64,000 nt of DNA from Yoonia sediminilitoris (GTDB taxonomy: Bacteria > Pseudomonadota > Alphaproteobacteria > Rhodobacterales > Rhodobacteraceae): the NCBI RefSeq assembly GCF_003058085.1, contig NZ_QBUD01000012.1, positions 1 to 64,000 of the forward strand, in the 5' to 3' direction. The notes under the pieces are model-generated. The model was not told where the DNA came from, searched no databases, and was given only the letters and a program-made list of their open reading frames with translations. Below are positions 9,302-17,727 of the stretch, piece by piece (the stretch's first letter is position 1; each line of letters opens with the position of its first letter). The translations under genes and the position numbers were made by a program.

Positions 9302-9789
9302 TTGTGCGCCCCGCAACCGCCGCCGATGCGCAAGCCATGGTCGATGTGATCAACCCAATCATCGCGCAAGGCGGGACGACCGCCTATCAAACGCCTTATG
9401 ACGCGGCGGGGATGTTGGCCAAACATATCGCACCGGCAGCAGGCGTCAGTTGCATGGTGGCCGAGCATGCAGGCAAGGTCATCGGTTTCCAGTCTTTGTT
9501 CTGGCCCACGGACCCAAGCGATACTTTCCCCGATGGCTGGGCCATCATCGCCAGCTTTGTCGCGGTTGAGGCCGCAGGCAAAGGGGCCGGACAGCATCTG
9601 TTTGCGGCCACCAAGGTAGCGGCCCAAAAAGCAGGGGTCAAAGTGATCGACGCGACAATCCGCGCCGACAACACTCCCGGCTTGCGCTACTACAGCGGCG
9701 TGGGGTTTGAGGACTATGACCGGCTGATCGGCGTGCCGTTGCAGGATGGCACGCGCGTTGACCGGGTACGAAAGCGGTTGAACGTCTGA
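9298..9789 (+). CDS. GNAT family N-acetyltransferase
   Basis: A 163-residue GNAT-fold acyltransferase that would use acetyl-CoA. It starts [19 protein letters not shown], a classic GNAT opening. The acetyl-CoA-binding motif A is in VAVEAAGKGAGQHLFAA, and DATIRADNTPGLRYYSGVGFEDYDRL matches motif B of the PhnO/RimI-like branch. The substrate cannot be told. Its ATG overlaps the HD gene stop as ATGA, so the two genes are translated together. Confidence 0.9.
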   Translation: MIVRPATAADAQAMVDVINPIIAQGGTTAYQTPYDAAGMLAKHIAPAAGVSCMVAEHAGKVIGFQSLFWPTDPSDTFPDGWAIIASFVAVEAAGKGAGQHLFAATKVAAQKAGVKVIDATIRADNTPGLRYYSGVGFEDYDRLIGVPLQDGTRVDRVRKRLNV

Positions 9790-9801
9790 ACCTGTATGGG
9801 T

Positions 9802-10500
9802 CTATAGCGTACTCGAAACGCCCGGAATATCGACCGTTCCAAAGACCCGGCCAGAGGGGGACCCTGTCGGCGAGCCACCGACCGGTTCTTCGCTGACACC
9901 CAATGTCAGGATACCTTCGACAGCGGCGATTGTCGGCGGCATGGACAGGCGGACGCTGTCACCCTCGGGCCACAAGCCGACCGAGATCGCAGGCGCACCC
10001 TCACCATGTGCCCAGACCTGAAGGATACGGCCCGCAGATGCGGCACCGCGTGTCTTGGTCAAGATCACCTCGTTCGTCGACTTATCCACGACGGCCACGA
10101 CGCGGAAATCGCCTTCCGGGGCGGTAATTTCGGCTGTGTAAAGCGGGCCACGCGCCTCTTTTGGACCGTTGAGGCCAATGAAACCGACCACAGCAAGCAA
10201 CAACAAACTCAGGACACTTAGCATCTGCCAGATACGCGCACCTTGCCAGAACGGCGCGCGCGCTGGTTCAGGAAACAGGCGTGCCATCAATGCGGACTTG
10301 GCCCGAGGGCTGGGCTGTTCGGGCGCGATGTCGTCTGTGAGCGCGGCCAGCCGGCCATCCCACATCATCACGGAACGGGCAAAATCGGGATCGTTGGCAA
10401 GACGAGATTGCGCTTCTTGTAGTTCGACACCCTCCAGCAGCCGCAGGGCATATTCTGCGGCCAGCATATCGTCATCGTCGCGGATCGTGTCATCACTCAT
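9802..10500 (-). CDS. Anti-sigma factor (RskA/anti-sigma-K type)
   Basis: A 232-residue single-pass membrane protein. The N-terminal cytosolic part (to about residue 90, opening MSDDTIRDDDDMLAAEYALRLLEG) should bind the sigma factor. A hydrophobic segment near 97-117 (LSVLSLLLLAVVGFIGLNG) crosses the membrane, and the C-terminal periplasmic part matches the RskA domain (VWAHGEGAPAISVGLWPEGD). The ATG at 10500 overlaps the stop of the sigma gene as ATGA, the usual sigma/anti-sigma arrangement. The zinc-binding HxxxCxxC motif of ZAS anti-sigmas is absent. Confidence 0.9.
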   Translation of the reverse strand: MSDDTIRDDDDMLAAEYALRLLEGVELQEAQSRLANDPDFARSVMMWDGRLAALTDDIAPEQPSPRAKSALMARLFPEPARAPFWQGARIWQMLSVLSLLLLAVVGFIGLNGPKEARGPLYTAEITAPEGDFRVVAVVDKSTNEVILTKTRGAASAGRILQVWAHGEGAPAISVGLWPEGDSVRLSMPPTIAAVEGILTLGVSEEPVGGSPTGSPSGRVFGTVDIPGVSSTL

Positions 10501-11036
10501 CGGGACATGCACTCCCTCAATGCAGCCAATCCGCGCCGCAGCCATGTGCGCATCGAATTCAGAGGAACATCGAACCGCGCCGCAAGATCCTTGTAGCTTT
10601 CGCCATCAAGATAAGCACCCTTGATCGCGCTTCGGCGATCTGTTTCCAACTCGTCAAGGCAAATCAGAATGCGCTGGGCCTCTGAGGCCGCGACCGCAGA
10701 TTGTTCCGGTGTCGGTCCGGCGGCCTGCAATTGATTGCCGTAGTCATCAATATTATCTGAGTATTTCTGTGCGCGCAGACGATCAATCGCCGTATTTCGG
10801 GCAATGGTAATGAGCCATGTCATCGGCGATTGCCCTGTCACCTGATAGCGACCGGCATGCTTCCAGATTTTCACATATGCTTCCTGCATGGCGTCCTCTG
10901 CGGTCGCGCGTTGTTTAAGGACACGCAGGCAGACCGCAAAAAGTTTCCCCGATGTTTTGTCATAAAGACGCGAAAACGCCGCGTGATCTCCCAATGAGAT
11001 TTGCGCGATCAATTTTTCGATCTCCGACAATTCCAT
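10497..11036 (-). CDS. ECF RNA polymerase sigma factor
   Basis: A 179-residue extracytoplasmic-function sigma factor. Region 2 covers about residues 20-90 (FSRLYDKTSGKLFAVCLRVL, then DAMQEAYVKIWKHAGRY for -10 recognition). Region 4 lies at the C-terminus (GAYLDGESYKDLAARF, then the helix SMRTWLRRGLAALRECM for -35 recognition). The ATG at 11036 gives the normal length; the frame upstream to 11306 is not protein-like. It is co-transcribed with the anti-sigma gene and diverges from a secreted-protein gene, a probable target. Its leader carries an imperfect inverted repeat at 11059-11087. Confidence 0.93.
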   Translation of the reverse strand: MELSEIEKLIAQISLGDHAAFSRLYDKTSGKLFAVCLRVLKQRATAEDAMQEAYVKIWKHAGRYQVTGQSPMTWLITIARNTAIDRLRAQKYSDNIDDYGNQLQAAGPTPEQSAVAASEAQRILICLDELETDRRSAIKGAYLDGESYKDLAARFDVPLNSMRTWLRRGLAALRECMSR

Positions 11037-11158
11037 CGTGTGATGTCTTTCCTTGATTGGATACCGGCACTTTCGGCCGGGTATTCCGCAGTCAGTAAGA
11101 ACAACTTCGCAAATACTTTGCAACTGAAACAGTTCGGACAAGAATAATTTGCAGCGTC

Positions 11159-11185
11159 TGAAACTTCTTTCGCCCCTGCCACGTA
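11159..11185 (+). promoter_or_regulatory. Candidate ECF sigma promoter
   Basis: TGAAACTT (11159-11166) followed after 15 nt by CGTA (11182-11185) resembles the AAC-type -35 and CGT-type -10 of ECF promoters. It lies 56 nt before the start of the divergent secreted-protein gene. The match is partial and spacing is one base short of the commonest value. Confidence 0.3.
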
Positions 11186-11240
11186 GCTTCTGCAATCCGG
11201 CGATCATGGTGGTCGTCGGTGTGAAAAACTGGAGAGTTCT

Positions 11241-11654
11241 ATGAAAACGTTTTTTTCTGCACTTGCACTCACGCTGGCCGGATCCGCAGCCTTTGCCGCC
11301 GGACACGCGGCGGCACCCTCGGTGACCGCTGCTGATCAGCCCGTGGATAGCGGTGTCGTCAGTGCCGAGATGGTCGTTGCGTCAGAAAACGGCTGGATAG
11401 TTGTGCACCGGACCGATGCGACGATGAAACCGGGGCCCGTCGTGGGTTATGCACCGTTGCGCATGGGCAAAAACGTCGATGTGGCTGCTCTCCTGACCGA
11501 GGAAGTGCAGCCCGGCGATATGCTGATGCTGATGGTCCACGCAGAAGTTGGTGGAACCAAGACAGGCGGTTTTGAATACACGCTTGGCGCGGTCGAAGAT
11601 GGCCCCATTTCTGTTGATGGCCAACTGGTCATGGCGACGATCACGGCGCAATAA
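11241..11654 (+). CDS. Secreted DUF7282-like domain protein
   Basis: A 137-residue protein with a clear Sec signal peptide (MKTFFSALALTLAGSAAFAA, cleavage after AFA-A). The mature part is a small beta-rich domain containing VSAEMVVASENGWIVVHRTD and VGYAPLRMGKNVDV, the pattern of the DUF7282 family of periplasmic or cell-surface proteins. No enzyme motif is seen. GGAG lies upstream of the start (CTGGAGAGTTCT). Its position divergent from the ECF sigma gene suggests it belongs to that regulon, perhaps as an envelope-stress product; this is inference. Confidence 0.8.
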   Translation: MKTFFSALALTLAGSAAFAAGHAAAPSVTAADQPVDSGVVSAEMVVASENGWIVVHRTDATMKPGPVVGYAPLRMGKNVDVAALLTEEVQPGDMLMLMVHAEVGGTKTGGFEYTLGAVEDGPISVDGQLVMATITAQ

Positions 11655-12012
11655 CAGCCCCGGGTTTACCCCGTCTTGCAGTGAGACAGGGTAGAAATAA
11701 AGAAGAGTTGTCTGTAACCGACTAATCAGCCCGCCAGCCCAATGGGTCAGGCAGGTTGTTTCAGGCAACGCACGCGACCGCGACGAAGGCCGGTGTCAAA
11801 GGGATAGTCGCGAAAATAAGTGCCCGCAAAACGCCAAGTGTGCTGCACGACAGTGGGCTGCGGTTCAAGTAGCGGTCAATCCGGCCTTTGGTCCTGATCC
11901 TGGCCGATTGCCTTAGTTGCACGCAGATCGGATCAGAATTCTTTTTCTGGGCCACCCCAAATGATATGAAAGACTCATTCGAGAACTGATTTTCATATGA
12001 AGGGGGTACACG
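11655..12012. other. Gene-free stretch upstream of the amidase
   Basis: These 358 bases contain no supported gene. A 64-codon frame on minus (11761-11955) lacks a ribosome binding site and family resemblance. The last part holds an inverted repeat ATATGAAA (11964-11971) and TTTCATAT (11991-11998), 15 nt before the amidase ATG, which could be an operator or transcription-start hairpin. Confidence 0.5.
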
Positions 12013-12933
12013 ATGTCATTCGCAAATGGAAAATATGACCAGGCTACAGAAGAAAACTTAGTGCATTCCGGGAGCCAATTTGTTCCAAAGGGCATTGCGA
12101 TGCACTATACGGTTACCGACACGCTAAGGAATGCCATTAACGCGCTGAATGGCCGCAGGCTTAGTTACACTTTCCTCATAGATCGAGACGGTACGGTGGT
12201 TCAAACCCGAAAGCCTGATATCCACGCCGCACATGCAGGGCGCAGCCACTGGAAAGCGCAAAGTGGCCTTCAAAACACTTCGAGCTTAAACCGCCAGTCT
12301 ATAGCAATCTCTTTTGTTTCACGTGGCTACTTTGGACATCTGGTCAACGGCTTCGCTTATGACACGGATGCCCACGGCAACATTGTCAACGACGAATACC
12401 CAGCCAGTGAAGTGAAACGCGCGCCTTCACTCTATGATCCCGGATGGCAACCAATCTGGCACAGGTATACCGACGCGCAAATCACTGCCGCTGAGCGGCT
12501 CGTCAATTCCTTGGCGCGGGAATATCCGTCCATTGAGGAAATCTACGGGCATGACGACATCTCCATCTCCGGAAAATCCGATACCGGCCCGCTATTCCCG
12601 ATGCAGCGTTTCCGTGAGCAGTTCAACCTTGAGGGTGGGCTCGGCTTCAGGACGACAATCCAGTCTCCAGACGGTATAGCGGAACTACGTCGAGGACCAT
12701 CTTCCCGGCACACCTCTTTGGGTCAGCTTCACAACGGCGACACCGTGTTTGTACGGGCGTTTGCTTATACCTACAGGAACAGTAGCGCGCTTGCGGTGGA
12801 TCGTCCGAAGCGGCGCTACTTGACCGGTTGGGCGTCAGTGGACACTGACGGTGGTAACACCCATGCTGGGTTTGTCTATGCCGGACTGTTTGCCAATACG
12901 CCTCTAATTAACCAACTTGCTAACCGGCTCTAA
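12013..12933 (+). CDS. N-acetylmuramoyl-L-alanine amidase (Amidase_2) with SH3-like tail
   Basis: A 306-residue zinc amidase of the Amidase_2/PGRP fold, which cuts the amide between muramic acid and the stem peptide. Likely zinc ligands are in AMHYTVTD (about residue 31) and in SDTGPLFPM; IYGHDDIS matches the conserved GHxDI segment. Residues about 210-300 (IAELRRGPSSRHTSLGQL, then TGWASVDTDGG) look like a bacterial SH3 wall-binding domain. AAGGGGG 7 nt upstream supports the start. There is no signal peptide, so export needs lysis or a secretion machine. It stands alone next to insertion-sequence debris, and codon use looks less GC-rich than its neighbours, hinting at transfer. A prophage endolysin remnant or an antibacterial effector are both possible. 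Confidence 0.85.
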   Translation: MSFANGKYDQATEENLVHSGSQFVPKGIAMHYTVTDTLRNAINALNGRRLSYTFLIDRDGTVVQTRKPDIHAAHAGRSHWKAQSGLQNTSSLNRQSIAISFVSRGYFGHLVNGFAYDTDAHGNIVNDEYPASEVKRAPSLYDPGWQPIWHRYTDAQITAAERLVNSLAREYPSIEEIYGHDDISISGKSDTGPLFPMQRFREQFNLEGGLGFRTTIQSPDGIAELRRGPSSRHTSLGQLHNGDTVFVRAFAYTYRNSSALAVDRPKRRYLTGWASVDTDGGNTHAGFVYAGLFANTPLINQLANRL

Positions 12934-13560
12934 GGTCAGGCCCCATTCATCCTGTTCCGTCAGCAGTGATTTCACGAAATATCAGTGGGTAAAGGGCGTC
13001 TTCGAAACGATCCAGAGGATCGTTTCAGCCGTGAACGTGCGGAGCCCCGGCTTGCGCTGCGACGGGCATAGTTGTTCTACGCACAAGCGGCGCACGCCGC
13101 TGAGATGATGTAAAATCAACGCCCTGCGGGTTTGCCTGCAGCGTTTCGGGAAACGCTTTAGGGCTCCGCCCGTTCGCGCGTGAAATTGTCCCCCGGACAT
13201 TTTGTTGTTCGGGAGCAGTCACCCGCTGATCCGCTGCCCGGCAGGGTTTTGCGCAGCAATGCCCGAGAGGGGGTTACATCTGCTTGAAGTAGAACGACCA
13301 TTTCTGCGCAGATGTGCCTTGTCAGAGAAGGAATCTGACAAACTGACGATGCAGGATGAATGGGTCCCGACCCTAAACTGCTTCTGCCGACCGCGCTTCC
13401 TGTTCGGTGGAGGTAACCAGATCATCTCTGGATCAAATCAAACCGAAAGCGATCCAGGTCGCTTCAGCGCGTCATTGCAGGTCGACCAGTTCGTGGACTT
13501 GTACGTCGTAGGGGCCCATTTGCTCGTGGCCTCCGGCTATCACCCTCGACTCAAACAGTG
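12934..13560. other. Gene-poor mobile-element debris
   Basis: No intact gene is visible. Two strong hairpins stand out: GAAACGATCC (13004-13013) with GGATCGTTTC (13017-13026), and GCGTTTC (13141-13147) with GAAACGC (13150-13156). A 119-codon plus frame (13202-13561) and short minus frames at 12982-13222 resemble no family I know. Proximity to broken transposases suggests degraded insertion-sequence material. Confidence 0.5.
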
Positions 13561-13841
13561 AATCGTTCACACGATTTGTGCGCCATGTACGACGCCCCTT
13601 GCGCAAGAGTAATCTTCAGAGCTGATTTTGGCGCGTCACCGAGTGCTGACATGTATCCGGCCTCTTTTGCGGCCACGATCATGCCGCGGGCCCGTATGGT
13701 GTTCGAAGATCGGGTCCAGATCAAAGCTACGTGCTCGATGGCACTTTGTTGCACACTGGCTCTCCCGATCCCGTCTCACGACTATTGCGCCAGACTTCTC
13801 CTTGCTCTCTTGTGCTCCGACGTCCTCGCGACTGGTGGTGG

Positions 13842-14123
13842 GCTTATGCCGCCACGGTCGGAGACTGGTGGACACTGCCGCGGGCCATCAAGGCCCAGAC
13901 GATCCGCGCCATTTTGTTTGCAAGCGCCACGCGCACCAGCATCAGTGGCTAACGCGTCAGCAGGTTCCCCAGCCAAGTGCCGGGTTGTGCCTCGTGATGA
14001 GTATGGCGTTTGATGATGACGAAGCCATAGTTGCTGGCCATGTAAAAGGGCGCATCGATGAATTGGTTTCGATGTGATCTGACACCGTCCCCAATTTCTT
14101 GAATTGGATTGCGGGCGGTGGTT
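13842..14123 (-). pseudogene. IS110-family transposase, C-terminal fragment with internal stop
   Basis: Read on the minus strand, this stretch gives the end of an IS110-type (Transposase_20) transposase: IDAPFYMASNYGFVIIKRHT, then GTWLGNLLTR, an in-frame TAG at 13949-13951, then PLMLVRVALANKMARIVWAL, MARG and a normal stop. The ALANKMARIVWAL motif is characteristic of the IS110 C-terminus. The N-terminal DEDD catalytic part is missing, so the copy is dead. It marks insertion-sequence activity between the amidase and the flagellar cluster. Confidence 0.7.
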
Positions 14124-14196
14124 CGCTAGAAGGAACGTGATTGTCTGTTTTAATGGTGGTGCCAACCAAACCATTGAAACGAGGAAAGCCGCGATA

Positions 14197-14268
14197 TTGA
14201 ACTCAACTGACAAGATCATCAAACATACGACCGGCCCGCTGAACCTTGTCGAGGAACTGGGAAACTGA
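14197..14268 (+). pseudogene. Truncated IS481-type transposase start
   Basis: A plus-strand frame opening with TTG encodes 23 residues containing STDKIIKHTTG and LNLVEELGN before a stop at 14266-14268. This matches the opening of IS481-family transposases, where the LGN is followed by the first helix-turn-helix (VSKACKVMG...), here lost. The fragment ends 7 nt from the stop codon of the convergent fliL gene, so the break falls at the edge of the flagellar cluster. Confidence 0.6.
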
Positions 14269-14275
14269 TTTTCCG

Positions 14276-14779
14276 CTAAGTATCCTGGCGCACGATATCG
14301 GTAATCAATACGTCAATGACTGCGCCCGATACGACATCGCGGGCCACACGCAGCAACTCTGAACGCAATGATCGCATTTTTGTGCCACTCGTAAAGTTCC
14401 CCGAGAAGCCACCGATATTTGCATGGTTGAACATGGCCTGTAGAAATGCGTCTCTTAACTTCGGCTCAACCGCAAAGACTGCGCTGCGTGCGCCCAGCTC
14501 AATTTCGAGGCTGATCGACATCACGACCATTGCCGAAACCAGTCCGTCAGTCACAATGGGGATGACAAACTGGTTGTTCAGTTTTGCAAACTCGGTCTCT
14601 TCGACAGCCTCGGGCGCATCGCTGTCGGCCTCCGCCGTCTGCTGTTGGGCCGGATCACCGCACGGATAACCCTCTGCAAGCGGATCTTCTGCCGGGTGGG
14701 GTTTGAGCATAATACCTGCTCCCACGCCCCCTCCAACACCGAGTATGGCGAGTATCAATGGCAAAAGAAGCTTTTTCAA
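14276..14779 (-). CDS. fliL: FliL-like flagellar basal-body-associated protein
   Basis: A 167-residue single-pass inner-membrane protein. A hydrophobic N-terminal segment (LLLPLILAILGVGGGVGAGI) is followed by an acidic linker and a periplasmic FliL domain (FVIPIVTDGLVSAMVVMSIS, SLEIEL, PKLRDAFLQAMFNHAN). FliL associates with the stator/MS-ring and affects torque and swimming. The start is a TTG at 14779 with GAGGA 7 nt upstream. It ends the flgB-to-fliL minus-strand block; beyond its stop lies transposase debris. Confidence 0.87.
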   Translation of the reverse strand: MKKLLLPLILAILGVGGGVGAGIMLKPHPAEDPLAEGYPCGDPAQQQTAEADSDAPEAVEETEFAKLNNQFVIPIVTDGLVSAMVVMSISLEIELGARSAVFAVEPKLRDAFLQAMFNHANIGGFSGNFTSGTKMRSLRSELLRVARDVVSGAVIDVLITDIVRQDT

Positions 14780-14800
14780 AAGATCATCCTCATGTCAGGG

Positions 14801-15523
14801 TCAAAAGGGCAGGATTGCGTCAAGCGCCTGCTGCCCGTAACGCGGCTGTTGGACGTCGGTGATCTGCCCGCGTCCACCATATGAAATGCGCGCCGAAGCG
14901 ATCTTGTCATATGTGATCTCATTTTGCCGGGTGATATCCTCTGGTCGGACGTACCCTGTCACGAGGAGTTCACGCAGCTCAAAATTGACGCGGACCTCTT
15001 GCTGTCCAACAATTGATAGGACACCGTTTGGCAAGACGTCGGTGATTGTCACGGCAACTCTCAGCTCCAATTTTTCATTGCGCCGAACAGATCCGTCGCC
15101 GGAGGAACTGCTTTGCGAATTCAGGTCAACGAGGGCAGCCGACGAGGCACCTTCGGGCAAGCGGGGGTCAAGACGCTGCGGAATTCCCAAGAGCTGAGGT
15201 ACACCGGCCTGTTGTGACGCAGACCGCGATCTATCACTGGAATTCGAGATTTCCGCTTTGTCATCGATCTCGATCACGACTGTCAGAATATCCCCGCGTT
15301 GAATTGCCCGCCGGTCACCCAACAATGACCCCCGCGCACCCGTCCATAGCGACGCACTGCTTGATGGTATCAGGGCCGTTGTCTCGATCGCGTTGGGGCT
15401 TCCCGGATTCAGCATTGCATTTCTTTCGACTGCCCTTTCGGGCGGTGAAAATTCAGGGGCCTGACCAATTGGGGATGAATTACAGGCTGCCAATGCGAAG
15501 AGCATGAGGAATGATTTACGCAT
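14801..15523 (-). CDS. flgH: Flagellar L-ring protein FlgH
   Basis: A 240-residue outer-membrane lipoprotein that forms the L-ring around the flagellar rod. The signal peptide ends in a lipobox (FALAAC, Cys at residue 14). Family marks are LWTGARGSLLGDRRAIQRGD, ILTVVIEIDDKAEISNSS and the C-terminal VNFELRELLVTGYVRPEDI. It sits between flgA and fliL with short gaps, so it belongs to the same transcript. A P-ring gene (flgI) is not present in this window. Confidence 0.95.
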   Translation of the reverse strand: MRKSFLMLFALAACNSSPIGQAPEFSPPERAVERNAMLNPGSPNAIETTALIPSSSASLWTGARGSLLGDRRAIQRGDILTVVIEIDDKAEISNSSDRSRSASQQAGVPQLLGIPQRLDPRLPEGASSAALVDLNSQSSSSGDGSVRRNEKLELRVAVTITDVLPNGVLSIVGQQEVRVNFELRELLVTGYVRPEDITRQNEITYDKIASARISYGGRGQITDVQQPRYGQQALDAILPF

Positions 15524-15531
15524 GATCGGTC

Positions 15532-15948
15532 CTACTTTGCCACATAGCCAGCACCATCTGTTCCGATGCGGGCGCTGACCGTACTGCGGGAACTGAGATT
15601 CATCACGCGAATGATGTCGCCGGGGCCCGCACGGCCAAGCGCCCTGCCGTCAGTCGAAATCATCAAGCCATTTCTTTGATAATGAAGTGTGATCAGTTGA
15701 TTTCGTTCGACGACAGCCGGCGGCCCGACATCGCCTGGCCGAATTGGCCGACCGGCGTAAAGAGCAACACGCGCTTCCAGACCAATCGCCGCTTCAGGAT
15801 CGGAAATTGCACCCGCGACATTGAGATCACGGACGAATAGATGTTCCGGACCAATCAACGTCTGGGCGGGGATGGTGCGGGCGGCGACCACAACGTCGGC
15901 CACGGCAGGACAAGCCAAGAAACAAATTGCAGTGCAAAGCCACTTCAT
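15532..15948 (-). CDS. flgA: Flagellar P-ring assembly chaperone FlgA
   Basis: A 138-residue periplasmic protein with a signal peptide (MKWLCTAICFLACPAVADV) and one SAF-type domain. This is the short FlgA form. The VVAARTIPAQTLIGPEHLFVRD start, VALYAGRPIRPGDV and GDIIRVMNLSSRSTVSARI segments match the family, which helps P-ring (FlgI) subunits assemble. Its start overlaps the flgG stop by 4 nt, indicating coupled translation. Confidence 0.93.
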   Translation of the reverse strand: MKWLCTAICFLACPAVADVVVAARTIPAQTLIGPEHLFVRDLNVAGAISDPEAAIGLEARVALYAGRPIRPGDVGPPAVVERNQLITLHYQRNGLMISTDGRALGRAGPGDIIRVMNLSSRSTVSARIGTDGAGYVAK

Positions 15949-16730
15949 CTTAGTTGTACCATCGCACTCAGCATTTGATCTGCTGCGGTGATGACCTTTG
16001 AATTCAACTCGTAGCCCCGCTGCGCTTCGATCAGGTCTGTCACTTCACGGACAGGGTCAACAGAGCTATCCTCCAGATATCCTTGGCGAACCACGCCGAG
16101 ACCGTCCTCTCCCGGTGTCGTGACGACCGAAGGGCCGGACGCTGGCGTTTCCAGGAACAGGTTGGAACCAATCGCCTCTAACCCTTTTGAGTTGGTAAAA
16201 CCGGCCAATGTAAATTGTCCCAGCAGTTGCGGCTGCACCTGATCATTGAAGTATCCGTAGACCTCACCGTCAGCATTGATCGAAATTGACCGCGTATCGC
16301 GCGGGACAGTGATATCAGGCACAACCGGATACCCATCCGAAGTCACGACTTGCCCATCGCCGGTCAGTTTCAAGCCGCCATCGCGTGTATAGGCGGAAAT
16401 GCCGGACGGCAAAGTGACCTCAAGGTAGCCGTCACCTTCAATAGCAAGGTCGAGGTCACCTCCGGTTTGCGATAATGCTCCCTGACTGAGCATGACAGAG
16501 ACTGCACTGGCGCGCACGCCCAGACCCAATTGGACACCAGTTGGCAAGACCGTTCCGTCTGATGCGTTGATCGTCCCCGGTCGGGTCATTTGCTGATAAT
16601 GCAGGTCGGCAAACTCGGCGCGGCGCGGATTATATCCGGTGGTGTTCATATTGGCGAGGTTGTTGGAAATCACCTCGACCCGCATTTGTTGGGCGGTCAT
16701 ACCTGCCGCTGCAATTTTGAGAGCTCTCAT
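15945..16730 (-). CDS. flgG: Flagellar distal rod protein FlgG
   Basis: A 261-residue rod protein, normal length. The N-terminal helix with the rod signature is clear: LKIAAAGMTAQQMRVEVISN followed by NLANMNTTGYNPRR. The C-terminal helix also matches (YLEDSSVDPVREVTDLIEAQ, then RGYELNSKVITAADQM). FlgG builds the distal rod on which the P- and L-rings sit. It follows flgF by 12 nt and overlaps flgA at its stop. Confidence 0.96.
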   Translation of the reverse strand: MRALKIAAAGMTAQQMRVEVISNNLANMNTTGYNPRRAEFADLHYQQMTRPGTINASDGTVLPTGVQLGLGVRASAVSVMLSQGALSQTGGDLDLAIEGDGYLEVTLPSGISAYTRDGGLKLTGDGQVVTSDGYPVVPDITVPRDTRSISINADGEVYGYFNDQVQPQLLGQFTLAGFTNSKGLEAIGSNLFLETPASGPSVVTTPGEDGLGVVRQGYLEDSSVDPVREVTDLIEAQRGYELNSKVITAADQMLSAMVQLR

Positions 16731-16742
16731 TATTTGCCTCCT

Positions 16743-17459
16743 TTATCGCCGAATTGCGTCTATGACGCTGCGAATTCGGTCATCTTCTTTTTCCAGAAAC
16801 TTTTGCCCCAACTCATAGGCGCGCTGCACTTCGATCATGCGGCTGACTTGCAGGATTGGATTCACATTCGAGTCTTCAAGGAACCCCTGCAACATCCGGG
16901 CGTCGCCCGCGGGGTCAAAGCCACCACGCGCATCGAACAGGACGCCTCCTTCGCGGGTCATCTGGTTGGGGTCTGTTGGCACGACAAGTCCGATCTGGCC
17001 AATTGGTTGACCACCTGCACTCATCGTTCCGTCAGCTCCGATACCAATCGCACCAAGACCCTGCGGCACAAACACCGGCGCCCCCCCGGCATCAAGCACC
17101 TGATAGCCGTCTGGATTGACCAAATCACCGTTTTCGTTAGGCCCAAACGCGCCTGCACGGGTCAATCGTTGCCCCTGCGGGGTCTGAATGAGGAAGAAAC
17201 CCTCGCCCTCGATCGCAAGGTCAAAAGTGCCGCCTGTCTTGGAAAGACTTCCTTGTGTCATAACCGTATCCCGCACGGCTGCGGTGGCCATCGACAGGGA
17301 CTCCGATTCAGGATCAAGCGATTTCACATGTTCTGAAAACATGATTCCTTCGGCACGAAAGCCGGTGGTTGACGCATTGGCGATATTATTGGCCAACGCG
17401 CGCATTTCCTGCATCAGTCCTGATTGTCGGGTTAGCGCGGCGTAGGATGCATTGTCCAT
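16743..17459 (-). CDS. flgF: Flagellar proximal rod protein FlgF
   Basis: A 238-residue rod protein. It opens MDNASYAALTRQSGLMQEMR and continues NNIANASTTGFRAEG, the FlgF version of the rod motif. The middle carries FDLAIEGEGFFLIQTPQG, and the C-terminus VSRMIEVQRAYELGQKFLEK. GGAGG 5 nt upstream fixes the ATG at 17459; an extension to 17510 overlaps fliQ. It lies between fliQ (upstream) and flgG. Confidence 0.95.
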   Translation of the reverse strand: MDNASYAALTRQSGLMQEMRALANNIANASTTGFRAEGIMFSEHVKSLDPESESLSMATAAVRDTVMTQGSLSKTGGTFDLAIEGEGFFLIQTPQGQRLTRAGAFGPNENGDLVNPDGYQVLDAGGAPVFVPQGLGAIGIGADGTMSAGGQPIGQIGLVVPTDPNQMTREGGVLFDARGGFDPAGDARMLQGFLEDSNVNPILQVSRMIEVQRAYELGQKFLEKEDDRIRSVIDAIRR

Positions 17460-17460
17460 C

Positions 17461-17727
17461 TTATCCTCCAGCGATAATCGGAATGAGCGTTGATTTAAAA
17501 AGACTGACAAGGCTTTCGGTCATGAAGGCCATCGTGATCCAAAATGTGCCCACGATCGCGGCAAGTTTTGGAACAAAAGTCAGTGTCATTTCCTGGATAG
17601 AAGTCAGCGCCTGAAACAGCCCGACGATCAGACCCGCGGCCAGGGCCACCGTCAGAATGGGGAGTGAAATTGCGAACGCAATCCAAAGCCCCTGTCGCAG
17701 GGTGTCGTAGAACAGCGCTTCATCCAT
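17461..17727 (-). CDS. fliQ: Flagellar export gate protein FliQ
   Basis: An 88-residue inner-membrane protein with two transmembrane helices (about 15-38 and 52-75), part of the FliPQR export gate of the flagellar type III secretion system. Family marks are YDTLRQGLWIAFAISLPIL, GLIVGLFQALTSIQEMTL and FVPKLAAIV. The gene overlaps fliE by one base and stops one base before the flgF ATG. fliP and fliR are not in this window. Confidence 0.95.
   Translation of the reverse strand: MDEALFYDTLRQGLWIAFAISLPILTVALAAGLIVGLFQALTSIQEMTLTFVPKLAAIVGTFWITMAFMTESLVSLFKSTLIPIIAGG

Noticed and set aside
11761-11955. 64-codon minus frame
   Set aside because: No ribosome binding site or family resemblance; the hydrophobic end is likely chance.
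13202-13561. 119-codon plus frame
   Set aside because: No homology that I can recognise and no ribosome binding site; lies within IS debris.
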